Assembly (NCBI GenBank): GCA_030247845.1
Contig: JAPDRP010000029.1
Coordinates: 62,001 to 126,000, forward strand
DNA from: Coniosporium tulheliwenetii
Lineage: Eukaryota; Ascomycota; Dothideomycetes
Length of the DNA: 64,000 bases
Direction of reading: 5' to 3'
Both the position numbers and the translations under genes were made by a program. Below the pieces are notes generated by a model that was given only the letters and a program-made list of their open reading frames with translations, made no database searches and had not been told where the DNA came from. Below are positions 9,058 to 19,129 of the stretch, in pieces (the first letter of the stretch is position 1; each line of letters starts with the position of its first letter).

Positions 9058-11745
9058 CAGTGGTGCATTGAAGCAGCTCGAATCTGAATCAGGGTCTGCT
9101 TCGGTTTGATTCATTGAATCAGAGGCTAGGATTTAGTTTGATTCAAAACTCTGAAGCGTTCATGCATGACGTATGGTGGAGTTACAGTACCAGGACCATC
9201 TCCCTTCTAGTTCAACCTCTGGTCGAGCAGCCTCTTCCTCGATAGCCTGAACTGCCTGTGCTACCGCTTCATCAGTCAGAAAAGCTTCATAAGAGAGTCC
9301 GCTCCTGATCCAATGCTTTAGGCATTCGAGTATTTCAAGCATCTGGATCGAAAGTTTTGTCCTGCCCCATGAAACAGTCCGCCGGGAGCCACTAAATACG
9401 CGCTCTATCTCTGCAGACATCGCGGGTATTGAGAATATGGTGATAGCCATTAAGCTAAGTTCGGGATAGGTCTTCTGCTGTGATGGCTGGAGCCAGTATT
9501 CGAGGGGAGATTGTTCACCGATGCAACACGGGGTAGCCTGCAGATCCATTTTAGCTCAAATCGTGGAAGATGGGTGGTAATCATACCGTTATGAAACGCT
9601 CGAAATCGTCACCACTCGCGCTGCTGACACCCGCGTGCAGATATCTCTCTCGCTTCCAGCGCTCGTAGGGTGTTTCTAGCTTCTCCTCAATAAGACGCTG
9701 GTCGGTGGCCGGCTTGAAGTGATCTTTCCATAGCCTTCGCACTTCGCGAATTGCCTTGTTGATATCGGCTTTCTTCCAAGAATCGGAGTTTTGCAGACAA
9801 GCTTTCCGCAGCGATGGATGTAGGAGGATTGCGGCGGCATATGCCGGAGATTCTTCTGTCATCTTGTAGTACTCTCCAAACTTGTACCAACCTATGACCA
9901 GCCGATTCTCCATCGCGAGATCTTTGCGGCCCTTGTACAGAGCAGATTGTAATGTGAAATGAAGGTGTAGGAAATCCATCGCTGAAAGCGCTTGATCCAG
10001 GCTCGAAACATCGAACTGAGTGCCCTGTGTTATCTCCCAGAACGGCTGCAGAAAGTCGTGAATCTCGACCAGCTCTTGCCATTCGTCAGGATCTAGGTAA
10101 TCTTCTTTGACCTCATTCTCCGACCAATGGTCCTGGACGAAGTTATTCAACTCTTTGCGCAGGTCAAGGGCGACATGTATCATTAACCACCACGAATTCC
10201 ACCTCGTCTCGTTGTCTCTGGGTATCATGCGGCCGGCAAGCCGAACCCATGCCTGATAAAGTATGGTGGAAGAACGTATCCAAATCACGAGGTTGTGTAG
10301 CTTCCCCAGCGGACCGAGTTTCCTCCATTCAGCAGCGCTTTGTAGCCTTTCCTTGCTGCCTCGTTGCTCTTGCTTTGAAAGCTCACCGATTTGTCGGACG
10401 GCTTCCTCGGTAGCTTCTTGGTTCTTCCCAAACAAGAACGCTTGTACAATAAGATTGATGATGTGCCCGTTGCAGCGAATTCGATGCCGTACGGGATCAA
10501 CACGAGAAATGGAGCGTGCAACTGCTCATAGCATCGTGTCATTGGCGCCATGGTTATCAAGCGTGAAGAAACCGACCCTATCTTGAAGGTCGTACTCACT
10601 GATCACTTGCACAACGTGTTCAGCTTGAGCTTCGCCACAATGACGACCAGGCAGCTCCCGAAGAGCTAGAAGGGCTTTCTCCACCTTCCTTGAAGTCTTG
10701 TCAATGAAATGAGCCACAACTCCGAGCACGCCGGTCTTGCTGGGAGCGCTCCACATATCGACCGAGAAATGGACCCAACTGAGCGCTTCTTGGAGCCGTT
10801 TCTTGACTTGTTCTTTGTGGATAGTGAAGCTTGACACAAGGAGATCTGGAACCTTATTGCGGCTTGTTTGAATGACATCTGCGGCCACGTAGTCGATGGA
10901 GCTGAGGAGGGCGTAGAATTCTGGGAACTCGACGATGCTCAGTGGTAACGAGTGCCTGCTGATAAGCTGAACTAGTGCCTCCAGGAACGCGGGCTTGTTG
11001 ATCGCACTACGAAGACATTTTTCCTCCGCAAGATCACGGCCTTGTTTGATGGCTTTCTGGCGGTCAAAAAAGCCAGGCAAACCGGCAATTGACTTTGCTA
11101 TGGTCTGTCTCTTAGCTGCTGGCTGAGCGTCATCAATCCGTAGGTTATGCGATCGAAGGTGCGTCCGTATGCGGTTAGAAGCGGCCCCCTTCCACTCGCA
11201 GAGCGAGCAATAGAACCATCGATGACCGTGCTCATCTCGAACTCCCTCTCCATCCTTGACCTCTCGCGCTGCTGCCCAAATGTCGGTTAAAGTAACTCCA
11301 CGAGGACGCTTCTTTGTCTGATAGCTGAGGGTGTCGGTGCTTTCCCGAGAACCGTCTTGTTGCGTGGAAGGAGAATAATCGGAGATTACAGAGCCTTCCC
11401 TTTCGCTCGGCATCGCAAGGACAGCTGTTTCGGTTGCCATGTCGTGTTGGGATAACATGGTACGATAATGTTGCTGGATTGTGGAACGCGCTTGAACGCG
11501 TTCTGGACGTGGTTAGCGTGGTTAGTGAAATCTACCAGCGTTCAATGCATCACGCAAGGTGTAGAAAGAGTCACAGGTCCAATTGAACTACCAGGTGGTG
11601 GTCTTCATTGCCACAATTGTGTATGACCATACATCATTGAATCTTATGAATCTGAATCAGGCCAGGATTCATTGAATCTGAAGCAGTTATGTGATTCAGA
11701 TTCAATGAATCAGTACTGAAGCGGCCGGGATTCAATGCACCACTG
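9058..11745 (-). mobile_element. hAT-family DNA transposon (copy 1), near full length
   Basis: The ends carry a 15-bp perfect terminal inverted repeat, CAGTGGTGCATTGAA at 9058-9072 and its complement at 11731-11745. Subterminal regions contain repeated GAATC and GATTCA motifs on both sides, as is common for hAT transposase binding. It encodes a BED/hATC transposase on the minus strand. The 8-bp flanks (AGCGTCAA left, CATCACGC right) do not match, so no target duplication is visible. The right end abuts a truncated pogo transposase at 11746, and no matching pogo sequence is seen beyond the left end. Insertion was therefore followed by rearrangement or deletion on the left. Confidence 0.8.
9160..11458 (-). 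pseudogene. hAT transposase with BED zinc finger and hATC domain, one in-frame stop
   Basis: Read from 11458 down to 9160. The N-terminus has a BED-type zinc finger (FYCSLCEWKG..., then HLRSHNL). An RNase H-like core follows with Asp in HFSVDMWSAP and in FTLDNHGAND, and the C-terminus carries the hAT dimerisation motif (SIPAMSAEIERVFSGSRR). A TGA at 10526-10528 interrupts the frame, yet the same frame continues open with conserved sequence to 9581; a single C-to-T change from CGA would explain it. A 49-base intron at 9538-9586 (GTATGA...CTGCAG) joins the last two exons in phase. Apart from that stop the gene looks whole, so the copy is recent and probably inactive unless the stop is read through or is a sequencing error. 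Confidence 0.75.
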
Positions 11746-12139
11746 CATCACGCTCCCTTAGCAGTCTATCAGCCATATCCCGCACCATAACCCTTGTAGG
11801 CGCAAGCCCTCTTAGATCCAGCTCAAGTATGTATCTAACAATTGCCTCCTCTTCAAGCTTAGTGAGCTTCCTTGCTACGGGTGTATAATCGCGTTTTGGC
11901 GTACTTCCGGCGCGTCGCTTCTGGAGAGAGGTTCGAGGAACGTTGTAGATTGCTGCAGCGCGTCGCTCACTTAGAAACGCGTCTTTTTCAAGTGCTTGGA
12001 TAGCTAGGGTAAGTCTAGCTTCGTAAGAGGGCAGCTCTATATTGTGGTGTTGAGGCATTGCAGTTCAAAGTTGATGGGGCGCGAAAACTTGGTGGGGTGG
12101 CCCGCGAGCCCGGGTGGCCCGCGAGCCCATGAAACACGT
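11746..12139 (-). mobile_element. Truncated Fot1/pogo element (5' end only), GC-rich-TIR subfamily
   Basis: The outer end at 12139 is followed by TA and reads, on the minus strand, ACGTGTTTCATGGGCTCGC, then a second copy of GGGCTCGCGGGCCACC. This is the same double-repeat end architecture as the other pogo elements here but with a different motif. From 12058 down to 11746 it encodes the first roughly 104 residues of a transposase (helix-turn-helix part, with RRAAAIYNVPRTSL and KLTKLEEEAIVRYILELD). The catalytic DDE domain is missing because the hAT element begins at 11745. It is a dead fragment of a subfamily not otherwise present in the window. Confidence 0.8.
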
Positions 12140-12529
12140 TATCTCTTTAGCAAATTAAAGCGCGTGCTTTATATACTGGGCCCCCAAACTATCTAGCTAA
12201 AATAACGAGGCGTTGTTGTAATACTATCGCTGCTAATATACGTGTTTCTCACCAAAAAGGTGTCCGGGGAGGTGGGGTGTCCGAGCTGACGATCACGAAC
12301 CATATGCACGTAACACAACTAAAGATATTTGTCACATGTTCTCGCTAATACCAACTTGGATGACTACGTCCGGGCCCTTCGTGCAATCAGTCTGTAAGGA
12401 CCTTCACAGAACTTTTGTTTCCAAAGAGACACCTTATTAACCTGCTAATCTCGACAGCTGACAATTTACCCTTTGCAGCCCTACGCGCTCGTAAGCAGCA
12501 TTCCGCATGTGCCTGTTGTGAATCTGCCA
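12140..12529. other. Intergenic region downstream of the subtilase gene
   Basis: No gene is supported in these 390 bases. It lies between the outer end of the truncated pogo element and the 3' end of the minus-strand subtilase gene, and would contain that gene's terminator. Confidence 0.4.
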
Positions 12530-14716
12530 CTAATAAAACCTCCAGACGTAGGCAAATGGCTGCTGGTCCGTGGTAAGGCGGTATCCCTTGATCACGATGA
12601 CAGCTTCGTCGCCAGTAATACCCTCCCAAATTACCTGCTCGATGTTGTTGACACGGTCAAAGCCGTTCGTGGAGTCAACATTGTACTCGTGCGCCCCCTG
12701 ATTGCCATGGCGCTCTTTGTTGCCTGTGACCACTATGAGGTTGAGGTCGTTCTGGAGCGCGGCTCCGGGGGCATCAGAGTACGCCAAGGTCACTTTCAAG
12801 GTGAGCGGTGTAGTCGGCGCGGCAGGCTGAGGAGCTTCGCCATCCTGCAGATGCACGGTTGGCTCCTTTTTCGGAATAGGGATCGGAAGTTTGATCGGAT
12901 CATCGTCCATTATGCCGACGTGGAATCCCGCTGGAGCTCCCTGGTTTGGTAGGATAACGGAGCCAGCCAGATTGACACGGCCGAACCCCGAGTGGTTATT
13001 GGGTAAGGATATCACCTCAGTTGGCATGTATTGGCCTGTGATTGGATAGGCACCATTAATAAGCAGAGCTTTGATCAATGCGCAAGTTGGATTGATCACG
13101 CCGTTCACCTCATCCGCATATCCGTTGTCAACCAAAGTCTCCCGCAGCACAGCGCAACATCCGGCAACGAGGGGGCAGGCCATACTGGTGCCTGCGCTGT
13201 ACATGTATCGCGTGTCGGCCGACAGGCCGTAATAGTAAGGAGCGCGACTGTCAGGCATGTTCCTGGAGCGCGTTGAGAGGATGGCTGTGCCTGGTGCTAC
13301 AACATCTGGCTTTCGCCTGCCTTCTTTGGTAGGTCCGCGACTGCTGAAGGCAGCTAGGCCGTCCGGATTATTGGCCATGTGGTCGTTTGCCACAGGATCC
13401 GCAGGAAAGGCAGCAGGCCAGAAGTCACCGTATGTATAGCTGAATTGAGGACTCTGGCCTCTATATTTAATTCTTGGCCGGTCGTTCTCAGTAGCGCCAA
13501 CGGTGATACAGTTCTTCGAGGCAGCTTCTGCCCCAATTGACCTGATGTCCACAGCACCGTCACTGTTACGGTCGATGCCATCATTTCCAGCCGCAAACAG
13601 GATGGTCATGTCTTGATGACCCCAAATAAACCTGTCAATCTCCTCTGAATCACTAGTGTAAGGCAGCTGAGTCTCGGGGGAGCCCTGGTGTGGCCCTGTT
13701 CCCCAGGAATTGGTGTGAATCCGAGCACCGTCATCGTACGGCGGCAGAAATAACTCTTGAAGATCGTCTGGAATACCATCGAGTCGGGCGTGATCTCGGC
13801 CGTTCGCGTCACTCTCGAAGCGACTGAATGTGGACTGCACGATCAAATCGGCACCAGGAGCTACGCCCTCTATTTTTCCATCAGCGATAGATTGGCCGCT
13901 CCCGAGAACTGAGCCGCAGACGTGAGTTCCATGCCCGTCTAGATCGTCCGATTGGTTAGGGCGGCCGAGAGCATATAGCTTGATGATGCGGCCTTCAAAA
14001 GCGGGATGAACGTCTAACGGATCTCCCTTATCGAAGCCAGTGTCAGCAACGGCAACGATCTGGCCTTCTCCCTTGTAGGAGGTGTTGTTGACGACCACAT
14101 TTTCTGCGTTAATTATCCGGCGGGCAATGTTGTTGTACAGCTTTGCACGATAGACCTTCTTGATAAATCTGACTTCATCGATAGCAGCGAGGTCATCCAG
14201 GTATTCTTCTGAGACTTTAAGCCTTACCTTGCCGGTCTTGCCGGCAAGATGACTAATAGATTCCCTGGGCACGTGCGCGGCAATTGCGATCTGACGGATT
14301 AGGTTATCGGAGATCTCCACGTCATGATGCAAGATAACGTCCACTTTTTCTTCTTTTTCTTCTTTTTCTGATTTTATTCCTGCAGACGATGGATACCGGG
14401 CTTCGGGCTGGACAACAAACGTCTGTTGATAGACATCTGCATATCTGACAAATGACAACAAGCGGATTGGTTGCAAGTTGTCAGGTTTGAAGCCGCAAAG
14501 ATATGTGGCGTTTCCAACGTACTCCTGGATATCGACATTCTTGTTCTTTAACTCCTGCTTCTGAGTCTTGCTGAGAGGCCCGCCTCTGGTTTGAATCAGA
14601 ATGTAGTTCGACTTTGACGCATCCTCGGCTAGGACTCTGGGGGTCCGTACGCCTGGCCTCTCGGTGACGACTGGCTCAAGCGTGTTCCCGTTGATAGTAA
14701 TAGTGGACATGGCCAA
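12530..14716 (-). CDS. Subtilisin-like serine protease (S8 family), probably intracellular
   Basis: A single-exon 728-residue protein. The subtilase triad is intact: Asp225 in VAVADTGFD, His262 in DGHGTHVCGS and Ser511 in SAGTSMACP, with the oxyanion Asn region AAGNDG between them. Before the catalytic domain lies a roughly 200-residue pro-like region with an acidic Lys/Glu tract (KSEKEEKEEK). After it there is a beta-rich C-terminal domain (about 610-728), as in bacterial KP-43-like subtilases. There is no N-terminal signal peptide, so a cytosolic location is likely, unlike the secreted fungal subtilases. In Podospora the subtilisin-like HET-Q2 activates the gasdermin-like HET-Q1. This gene lies about 5 kb from the gasdermin-like candidate, on the same strand, with RIP-degraded repeats between. 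Whether it acts on that protein is inference. General proteolysis is the alternative. Confidence 0.85.
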   Translation of the reverse strand: MAMSTITINGNTLEPVVTERPGVRTPRVLAEDASKSNYILIQTRGGPLSKTQKQELKNKNVDIQEYVGNATYLCGFKPDNLQPIRLLSFVRYADVYQQTFVVQPEARYPSSAGIKSEKEEKEEKVDVILHHDVEISDNLIRQIAIAAHVPRESISHLAGKTGKVRLKVSEEYLDDLAAIDEVRFIKKVYRAKLYNNIARRIINAENVVVNNTSYKGEGQIVAVADTGFDKGDPLDVHPAFEGRIIKLYALGRPNQSDDLDGHGTHVCGSVLGSGQSIADGKIEGVAPGADLIVQSTFSRFESDANGRDHARLDGIPDDLQELFLPPYDDGARIHTNSWGTGPHQGSPETQLPYTSDSEEIDRFIWGHQDMTILFAAGNDGIDRNSDGAVDIRSIGAEAASKNCITVGATENDRPRIKYRGQSPQFSYTYGDFWPAAFPADPVANDHMANNPDGLAAFSSRGPTKEGRRKPDVVAPGTAILSTRSRNMPDSRAPYYYGLSADTRYMYSAGTSMACPLVAGCCAVLRETLVDNGYADEVNGVINPTCALIKALLINGAYPITGQYMPTEVISLPNNHSGFGRVNLAGSVILPNQGAPAGFHVGIMDDDPIKLPIPIPKKEPTVHLQDGEAPQPAAPTTPLTLKVTLAYSDAPGAALQNDLNLIVVTGNKERHGNQGAHEYNVDSTNGFDRVNNIEQVIWEGITGDEAVIVIKGYRLTTDQQPFAYVWRFY

Positions 14717-15626
14717 AGATCAAGATATGAGCAATCTTTTTTCTTGGTGCGGAGGGGGAGGGGAATACAGAAAGCGGAAGCAAATTGCAAGAAAGAAGAT
14801 ATCAAGCGTTTTAGGGGACCCGTACAGGTACAAGTGTGCGCTAGTGTCGTGGATGATGGAGATTGAGCAGTCCTGGAGGCGAGTCTAGGAATTCGAGTGG
14901 ACTATCGCTGCAGATATATGCTCGCCCTCCACAATCTCTGGACGACTTCGATTGGCCACTCTCTCTTCCGCATGCGTACACCGGTTAGTAGACTTGGCAA
15001 GCCATCTTTTGGGCTTCAATACGAGACGAGCTGATGTCGAAGCTAATAACGAGATAGGTTGCCGTTTGCAGGCGGTCTCCGCATCTGCTTGGCAAGTCCC
15101 ATGTCAAGCCTAGCGGAAGACAGATATCGGGAGGATGATAATAGTGCCGGCTTATGGACGAGATCAATTTGCTTCTCTAAGATGATCAGCAACATCACAT
15201 CTAGTTCCGCGCTAAGATTACGAATGCTGTAAAAAACTATGATGCTCAAGTAGGAGACGTAGAGCTAATGTGACGTGCTTCTCGCCTACCTTACCCGTAT
15301 ACAGAAGATCAATACATCTTCCAGCATCGAGTCAACTGAATCACACGAGTAAGTTATAAAGAACAATCGCGCTTTAAAATTAGAGTGGTGGTCAGCTTCA
15401 GCTGCAGCGCGGTTCTGCCAAGCACCCTCAAGCGAAGAGAAGCTGAGTGCGGGGAATACGTAGTGGCTGAACCTCCCAAATATTATCTGTTAACCTGCGT
15501 ATCGGCAAGAAAGTTCAAGATCCAGCACGTAATCTCATGCATGTCAGATGCGGGGAAGAGCTTCTCCTAAGCTATTTGTCTGAAACCGAATCGACTCCAG
15601 CCTAGCTTCGTAGAGTGCAAGCTACT
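14717..15626. other. Intergenic region upstream of the subtilase gene
   Basis: It contains the presumptive promoter of the minus-strand subtilase (14717-15000). The rest has only short frames with no recognisable product. Base composition is still ordinary here; the AT-rich island begins at about 15627. Confidence 0.4.
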
Positions 15627-16205
15627 ACAAGTAAGCGCTCCCATTTTTCCCCTAGATTACGGAAATATTGGCCTGTGCGTGCCTTATTTTGTCCCCGTTC
15701 CCTGTCTAGTTTTCCCTAATTTCAAAAGTGTCCCATGTATTCGCGACGCGTCGCGCGTTTTCTACTTATTTTCCCTCTAATTTTATAAACTATAATTACT
15801 TTAACTATTTTTTATAATGCTTCTTTGAACATTAGCTTATTTTAACCGCTTCTTTTATACTAATTATTTTTAGCTATATTTAATCTATACCGTCTAGCTT
15901 TACTAGGTTTAAAAATAGATTAGATTACTGCGCACTTATATATAATATATGCAAGCGTGCTCTTTCTATTACTAGTTCTATAGTAATCTCTTATTTATAG
16001 GAGGAATATATAGTCCCTAAGAAGATACGAGCGGGCCTTATATTATATATCTATTTACTTTAGTTTATTAATCTAACTAAGTTACCCTTACTCCTAAAGA
16101 ATTACCGGCGTACCCTTAGCTTAAAGTCTACCGCATATACTTCTATAAACTCGGCGATTGTATAAGTATAAGTCCAAACTATATTAGCTGCCATTTATTA
16201 AGCAA
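15627..16205 (+). repeat. RIP-mutated copy of the helicase-element tail repeat
   Basis: From CTACTACAAG onward this stretch aligns along its length with 63459-64000, the segment after the RecQ-like helicase. Shared landmarks include GATTACGGAAAT, CCCCGTTCCCTGTCT, TTCGCGACGCGT, TTATTTTAACCGCTTCTT and CCCTTAGCTTAAAGTCTACCG. Most differences are C-to-T or G-to-A relative to the 63.5-kb copy, the signature of RIP. No coding potential remains. Confidence 0.8.
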
Positions 16206-16216
16206 GTATAGCTAAA

Positions 16217-16370
16217 TGTCACGGTTCTGGCAGGCAATGCACGGCTGCTTAGTCAGCTAGTGGGGTATAAACACCAACATCGCCTGTAAACATAGCCTTT
16301 CCTCTCTTTGTAGAACGTCTTCATACTGTAGCTAGCAAACTGAGCTCTTATGCCTCTAGCTTCTGCCACA
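16217..16370 (+). mobile_element. Solo LTR, 154-bp family, target duplication CTAAA
   Basis: It begins TGTCACGGTTCTGG and ends CTTCTGCCACA, the TG..CA ends of an LTR. It is flanked by the perfect 5-bp duplication CTAAA (16212-16216 and 16371-16375). Its sequence is hardly touched by RIP while the flanks are heavily mutated, so it arrived later or escaped. A near-identical inverted copy is at 16650-16803. Confidence 0.85.
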
Positions 16371-16649
16371 CTAAAGAAGTAAAAGAGGTCTTAAAAAATA
16401 TTATAATACTAAACTTTAACAATTCTAAATAATAATGTTTATATTCTAAGCTTAAATAGTTAAAAGCACTGCGATAGTTACTACTTTAAGTGTATGAGCC
16501 CTGTTAATTTACCTAAAGGAAATATGTAAATAGAAGAGGGTAAGTATTACTTAAGACACTTAGTTAGGTTTAGTAAATATATTAAATACTAGCTTTAATA
16601 TTTTTAAGCTAATTAGTTTATAGATAAACTATACTAAGTAGACGGAGAT

Positions 16650-16803
16650 TGTGGCAGAAGCTAAAGGCGTAAGAGCCCAGTTTGCTAGCTACAGTATGAA
16701 GACGTTCTACAAAGAGAGGAAAGGCTATGTTTACAGGCGATGTTGGTGTTTATACCCCACTAGCTGACTAAGCAGCCGTGCATTGCCTGCCAGAACCGTG
16801 ACA
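16650..16803 (-). mobile_element. Solo LTR, 154-bp family, inverted copy, target duplication GAGAT
   Basis: This is the reverse complement of the copy at 16217-16370 with about three differences. It is flanked by its own perfect 5-bp duplication GAGAT (16645-16649 and 16804-16808). The separate duplications show that the two copies are independent insertions rather than arms of one foldback element. Confidence 0.85.
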
Positions 16804-18089
16804 GAGATCTATTAAGGTTCTTAAAGGGATATTTTGGTGAAACTTATAGAAGTTAGAAGTAGCTGGTTCTATAATAGAAACTTTATACTTAGGCACTACA
16901 AAGATATAGATCTAGTTAGTCTAAAGTATAATAAAAAGAAGATATAAATACTCTTATAGGCAACTAATCGGGTCTTTAATTAGTATAAAAAGATAATACA
17001 GTGTATAGACAGACTAATCCTCTACTAGATTAAAAGTGCTTACCTAAATAAATATTATTCCTACCTATTTAAGTTCCTTAGGTAAGAGGTAAGTTATTGC
17101 TGTTATTAACGCTATTAGAAAAGATTTATTACCTTTATTTTTAGGATTTACTATATATCCGGCACTGTAAGATAGTTAGCGCTAAGAATATAGCTAATAG
17201 AGATGTAGCTAAAATAGCTTAAAGAAGTTTAAAAGAACTATTGCTAAAATATTATAGAAGGTTACTAGTTAGGTAAAGATACGCCTAAAATGGCATAGAA
17301 TAAGAGTAACTATAAAAGTAAGAGTAACAAGGGTATTAATAGTAATAGTAAAGAAGATATTTTTAGATATAACTCTAAAGTAGATAAGAATATAGATATA
17401 GTTAGAACTAGGTTAAGAAGTTTAGGGCTATATTTAAGCGTAGAGGATTAAGAGACTAAATTTCCTTTTATTATAATCTTAATTTTAGACCTAGCAGTTA
17501 ATAAAGTCTTTAAGTTTATTTTTTTACTTAAGTATTTTCTTTATAACTAAGAGATTTATAAACAATTTACTGTAGTTAAGCTTGCTAATTTATTTTAGCG
17601 AGATAGTGGGATTCTCGGATAATAAAAGAACATTTCGAAGAGTAAGAGATTACACTTTTATTTTATTCAGGCTAATTTACCTATATTATGTTTTATTCTT
17701 AAAGTATACTCTTCTATATAAAGCCTACCGCTATATAGATATTAAGTAGAGATCTTAACAGGATTATCTTATAAAGCTAAATAAGATTAGGCTAGAGTAT
17801 ATATTTTAAGGCTATCTAAGCTCGCTTAAAGAGTTTCTTAGTTTATAAGACTTTAGATAGGTGTTAGGTCGCTCTAACTTTCTAATATTTATAGTTTAGT
17901 GGAGCGACAATGGCCAGATCTTCTACTATAGTAAGAACTATATTATACTGCAGTAATTTTAGGATTTTACCTATAAGATTATTAAATCTACAGCGATAAT
18001 TTATAGTAGGTTTATGTATAACTAGCAGCTAGAGGTAGACTTAGGCTTAGTTAAGGACGACTTACGTAATAGTATATAAGGCTTCTAAG

Positions 18090-18260
18090 TGTCACGGTTT
18101 GATGCTTATTGTCGAGAGGAAGGTTGTCCCGAAGCCATGTGACACTCCATCAGAGCTTATCCTCCGCGCCCGTTTTACCCACTTCCGCTCCTTGTGCCTT
18201 GTTCTGTAGTTTGTATGATAACCGATCAAGCTTTATTCCAAGCCTTGCCTAACCTTGACA
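18090..18260 (+). mobile_element. LTR copy, 171-173-bp family, no target duplication seen
   Basis: It starts TGTCACGGTTTGATGC and ends CCTAACCTTGACA. It matches the solo LTR at 18957-19129 with scattered differences, mostly transitions. The flanking pentamers (CTAAG and TATAT) do not match, so one side has been rearranged or mutated. Confidence 0.75.
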
Positions 18261-18343
18261 TATATAGATATAGATAAAAGAGTATAATAGTATAGAACAT
18301 AGTATTATTATAGTTTTAGATTGGTTTGTCTTCCTTCTAGAAG

Positions 18344-18524
18344 TGTCACGGACCTAGGCGAACGTCACGTGCGGTCGCGCTGACCAGGCGCGTCCGCAAT
18401 ATATCTGGAACGGACATTGTTTTCTCCGTTGCTTGTTGTTGTACGGGCGGATCCTCGATCCCTTCTTGCTCTTCGTGCTACGTCTTGTAGATAGAGGGAA
18501 AGATGCAGAATTCGAACCCTAACA
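18344..18524 (+). mobile_element. Solo LTR, 181-bp family, target duplication AGAAG
   Basis: It begins TGTCACGGACCTAGG and ends CGAACCCTAACA, and is flanked by AGAAG on both sides (18339-18343 and 18525-18529). Two more copies of exactly the same length lie at 43123 and 51893. No internal retrotransposon of this family is present in the window. Confidence 0.9.
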
Positions 18525-18956
18525 AGAAGAGAGAGAAGAGTTTTTATATATATAGAGATGGCTTTCTAGAGCCTTCCACTTAATAATATATAATTAGAAA
18601 TTATTATATAGTATTAGGTGATAATAGAAACCTATAGAAGATTATAGAGCCTTATAGAACCTTATAGAACCTTATAGAATCTTCTCGAATCCTCTGCTTA
18701 TAAATCAACTAGACTTAATCTAGAATAGCCAGAAAAGCTTACTAATTAGGAAATACCTTTTTCCGAATAATCTCTCTAAGCTTTTATAAGCTTAATCTTT
18801 TAATAGCTAGTATATGCAATTTAGTTTAGCTATTATTATAGGCTTTTAAGTAATTTATCTTGAGTCTAATATCTGTAACATTATAACTGTAGTATTAGTA
18901 GAAGAATAGGGTTAAAGCTACTAGTAATCTAATTCTTGATATTTCTCTAGAGAATG

Positions 18957-19129
18957 TGTCACGGTTTGGTGCTCTTTGTCGAGAGGAAGGTTGTCCCGGA
19001 GCCACGTGACGCTCCATCAGAGCATATCACCCGCGCGCCCGTTTAATCCACTTCCGCTCCTTGTGCCTCGTTCTGTAGCTTGTATGATAATCAATCAAAC
19101 CCTATTCCAAGCCTTGCCTAACCTTGACA
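18957..19129 (+). mobile_element. Solo LTR, 171-173-bp family, target duplication GAATG
   Basis: It runs from TGTCACGGTTTGGTGC to CCTAACCTTGACA and is flanked by the perfect duplication GAATG (18952-18956 and 19130-19134). It marks the right edge of the AT-rich island. Confidence 0.85.

Larger units (their letters stand above)
15627..18956. other. AT-rich, RIP-degraded repeat island
   Basis: This block is very AT-rich and TA-rich, has stops in every frame, and keeps only scattered phrases of former repeats. It is interrupted by short GC-balanced islands that are solo LTRs inserted after the mutation. At about 18652-18681 there are tandem copies of CCTTATAGAA. No gene is supported anywhere in it. 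Such tracts are normally heterochromatic in Pezizomycotina. Confidence 0.75.

Noticed and set aside
9058..11745. An 8-bp hAT target duplication
   Set aside because: Flanking octamers AGCGTCAA and CATCACGC differ, even when the ends are shifted by one base.
16217..16803. A single foldback element with 154-bp inverted arms
   Set aside because: Each arm has its own perfect 5-bp duplication (CTAAA and GAGAT), so they are two independent solo LTR insertions.
18652..18681. CRISPR-like short repeats
   Set aside because: The CCTTATAGAA copies are contiguous with no spacers, in an AT-rich eukaryotic repeat; no CRISPR array exists in the window.
18090..19129. A complete small retroelement bounded by the two 171-173-bp LTRs
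   Set aside because: The right LTR has its own GAATG duplication and the outer flanks do not match, so the LTRs do not bound one element.
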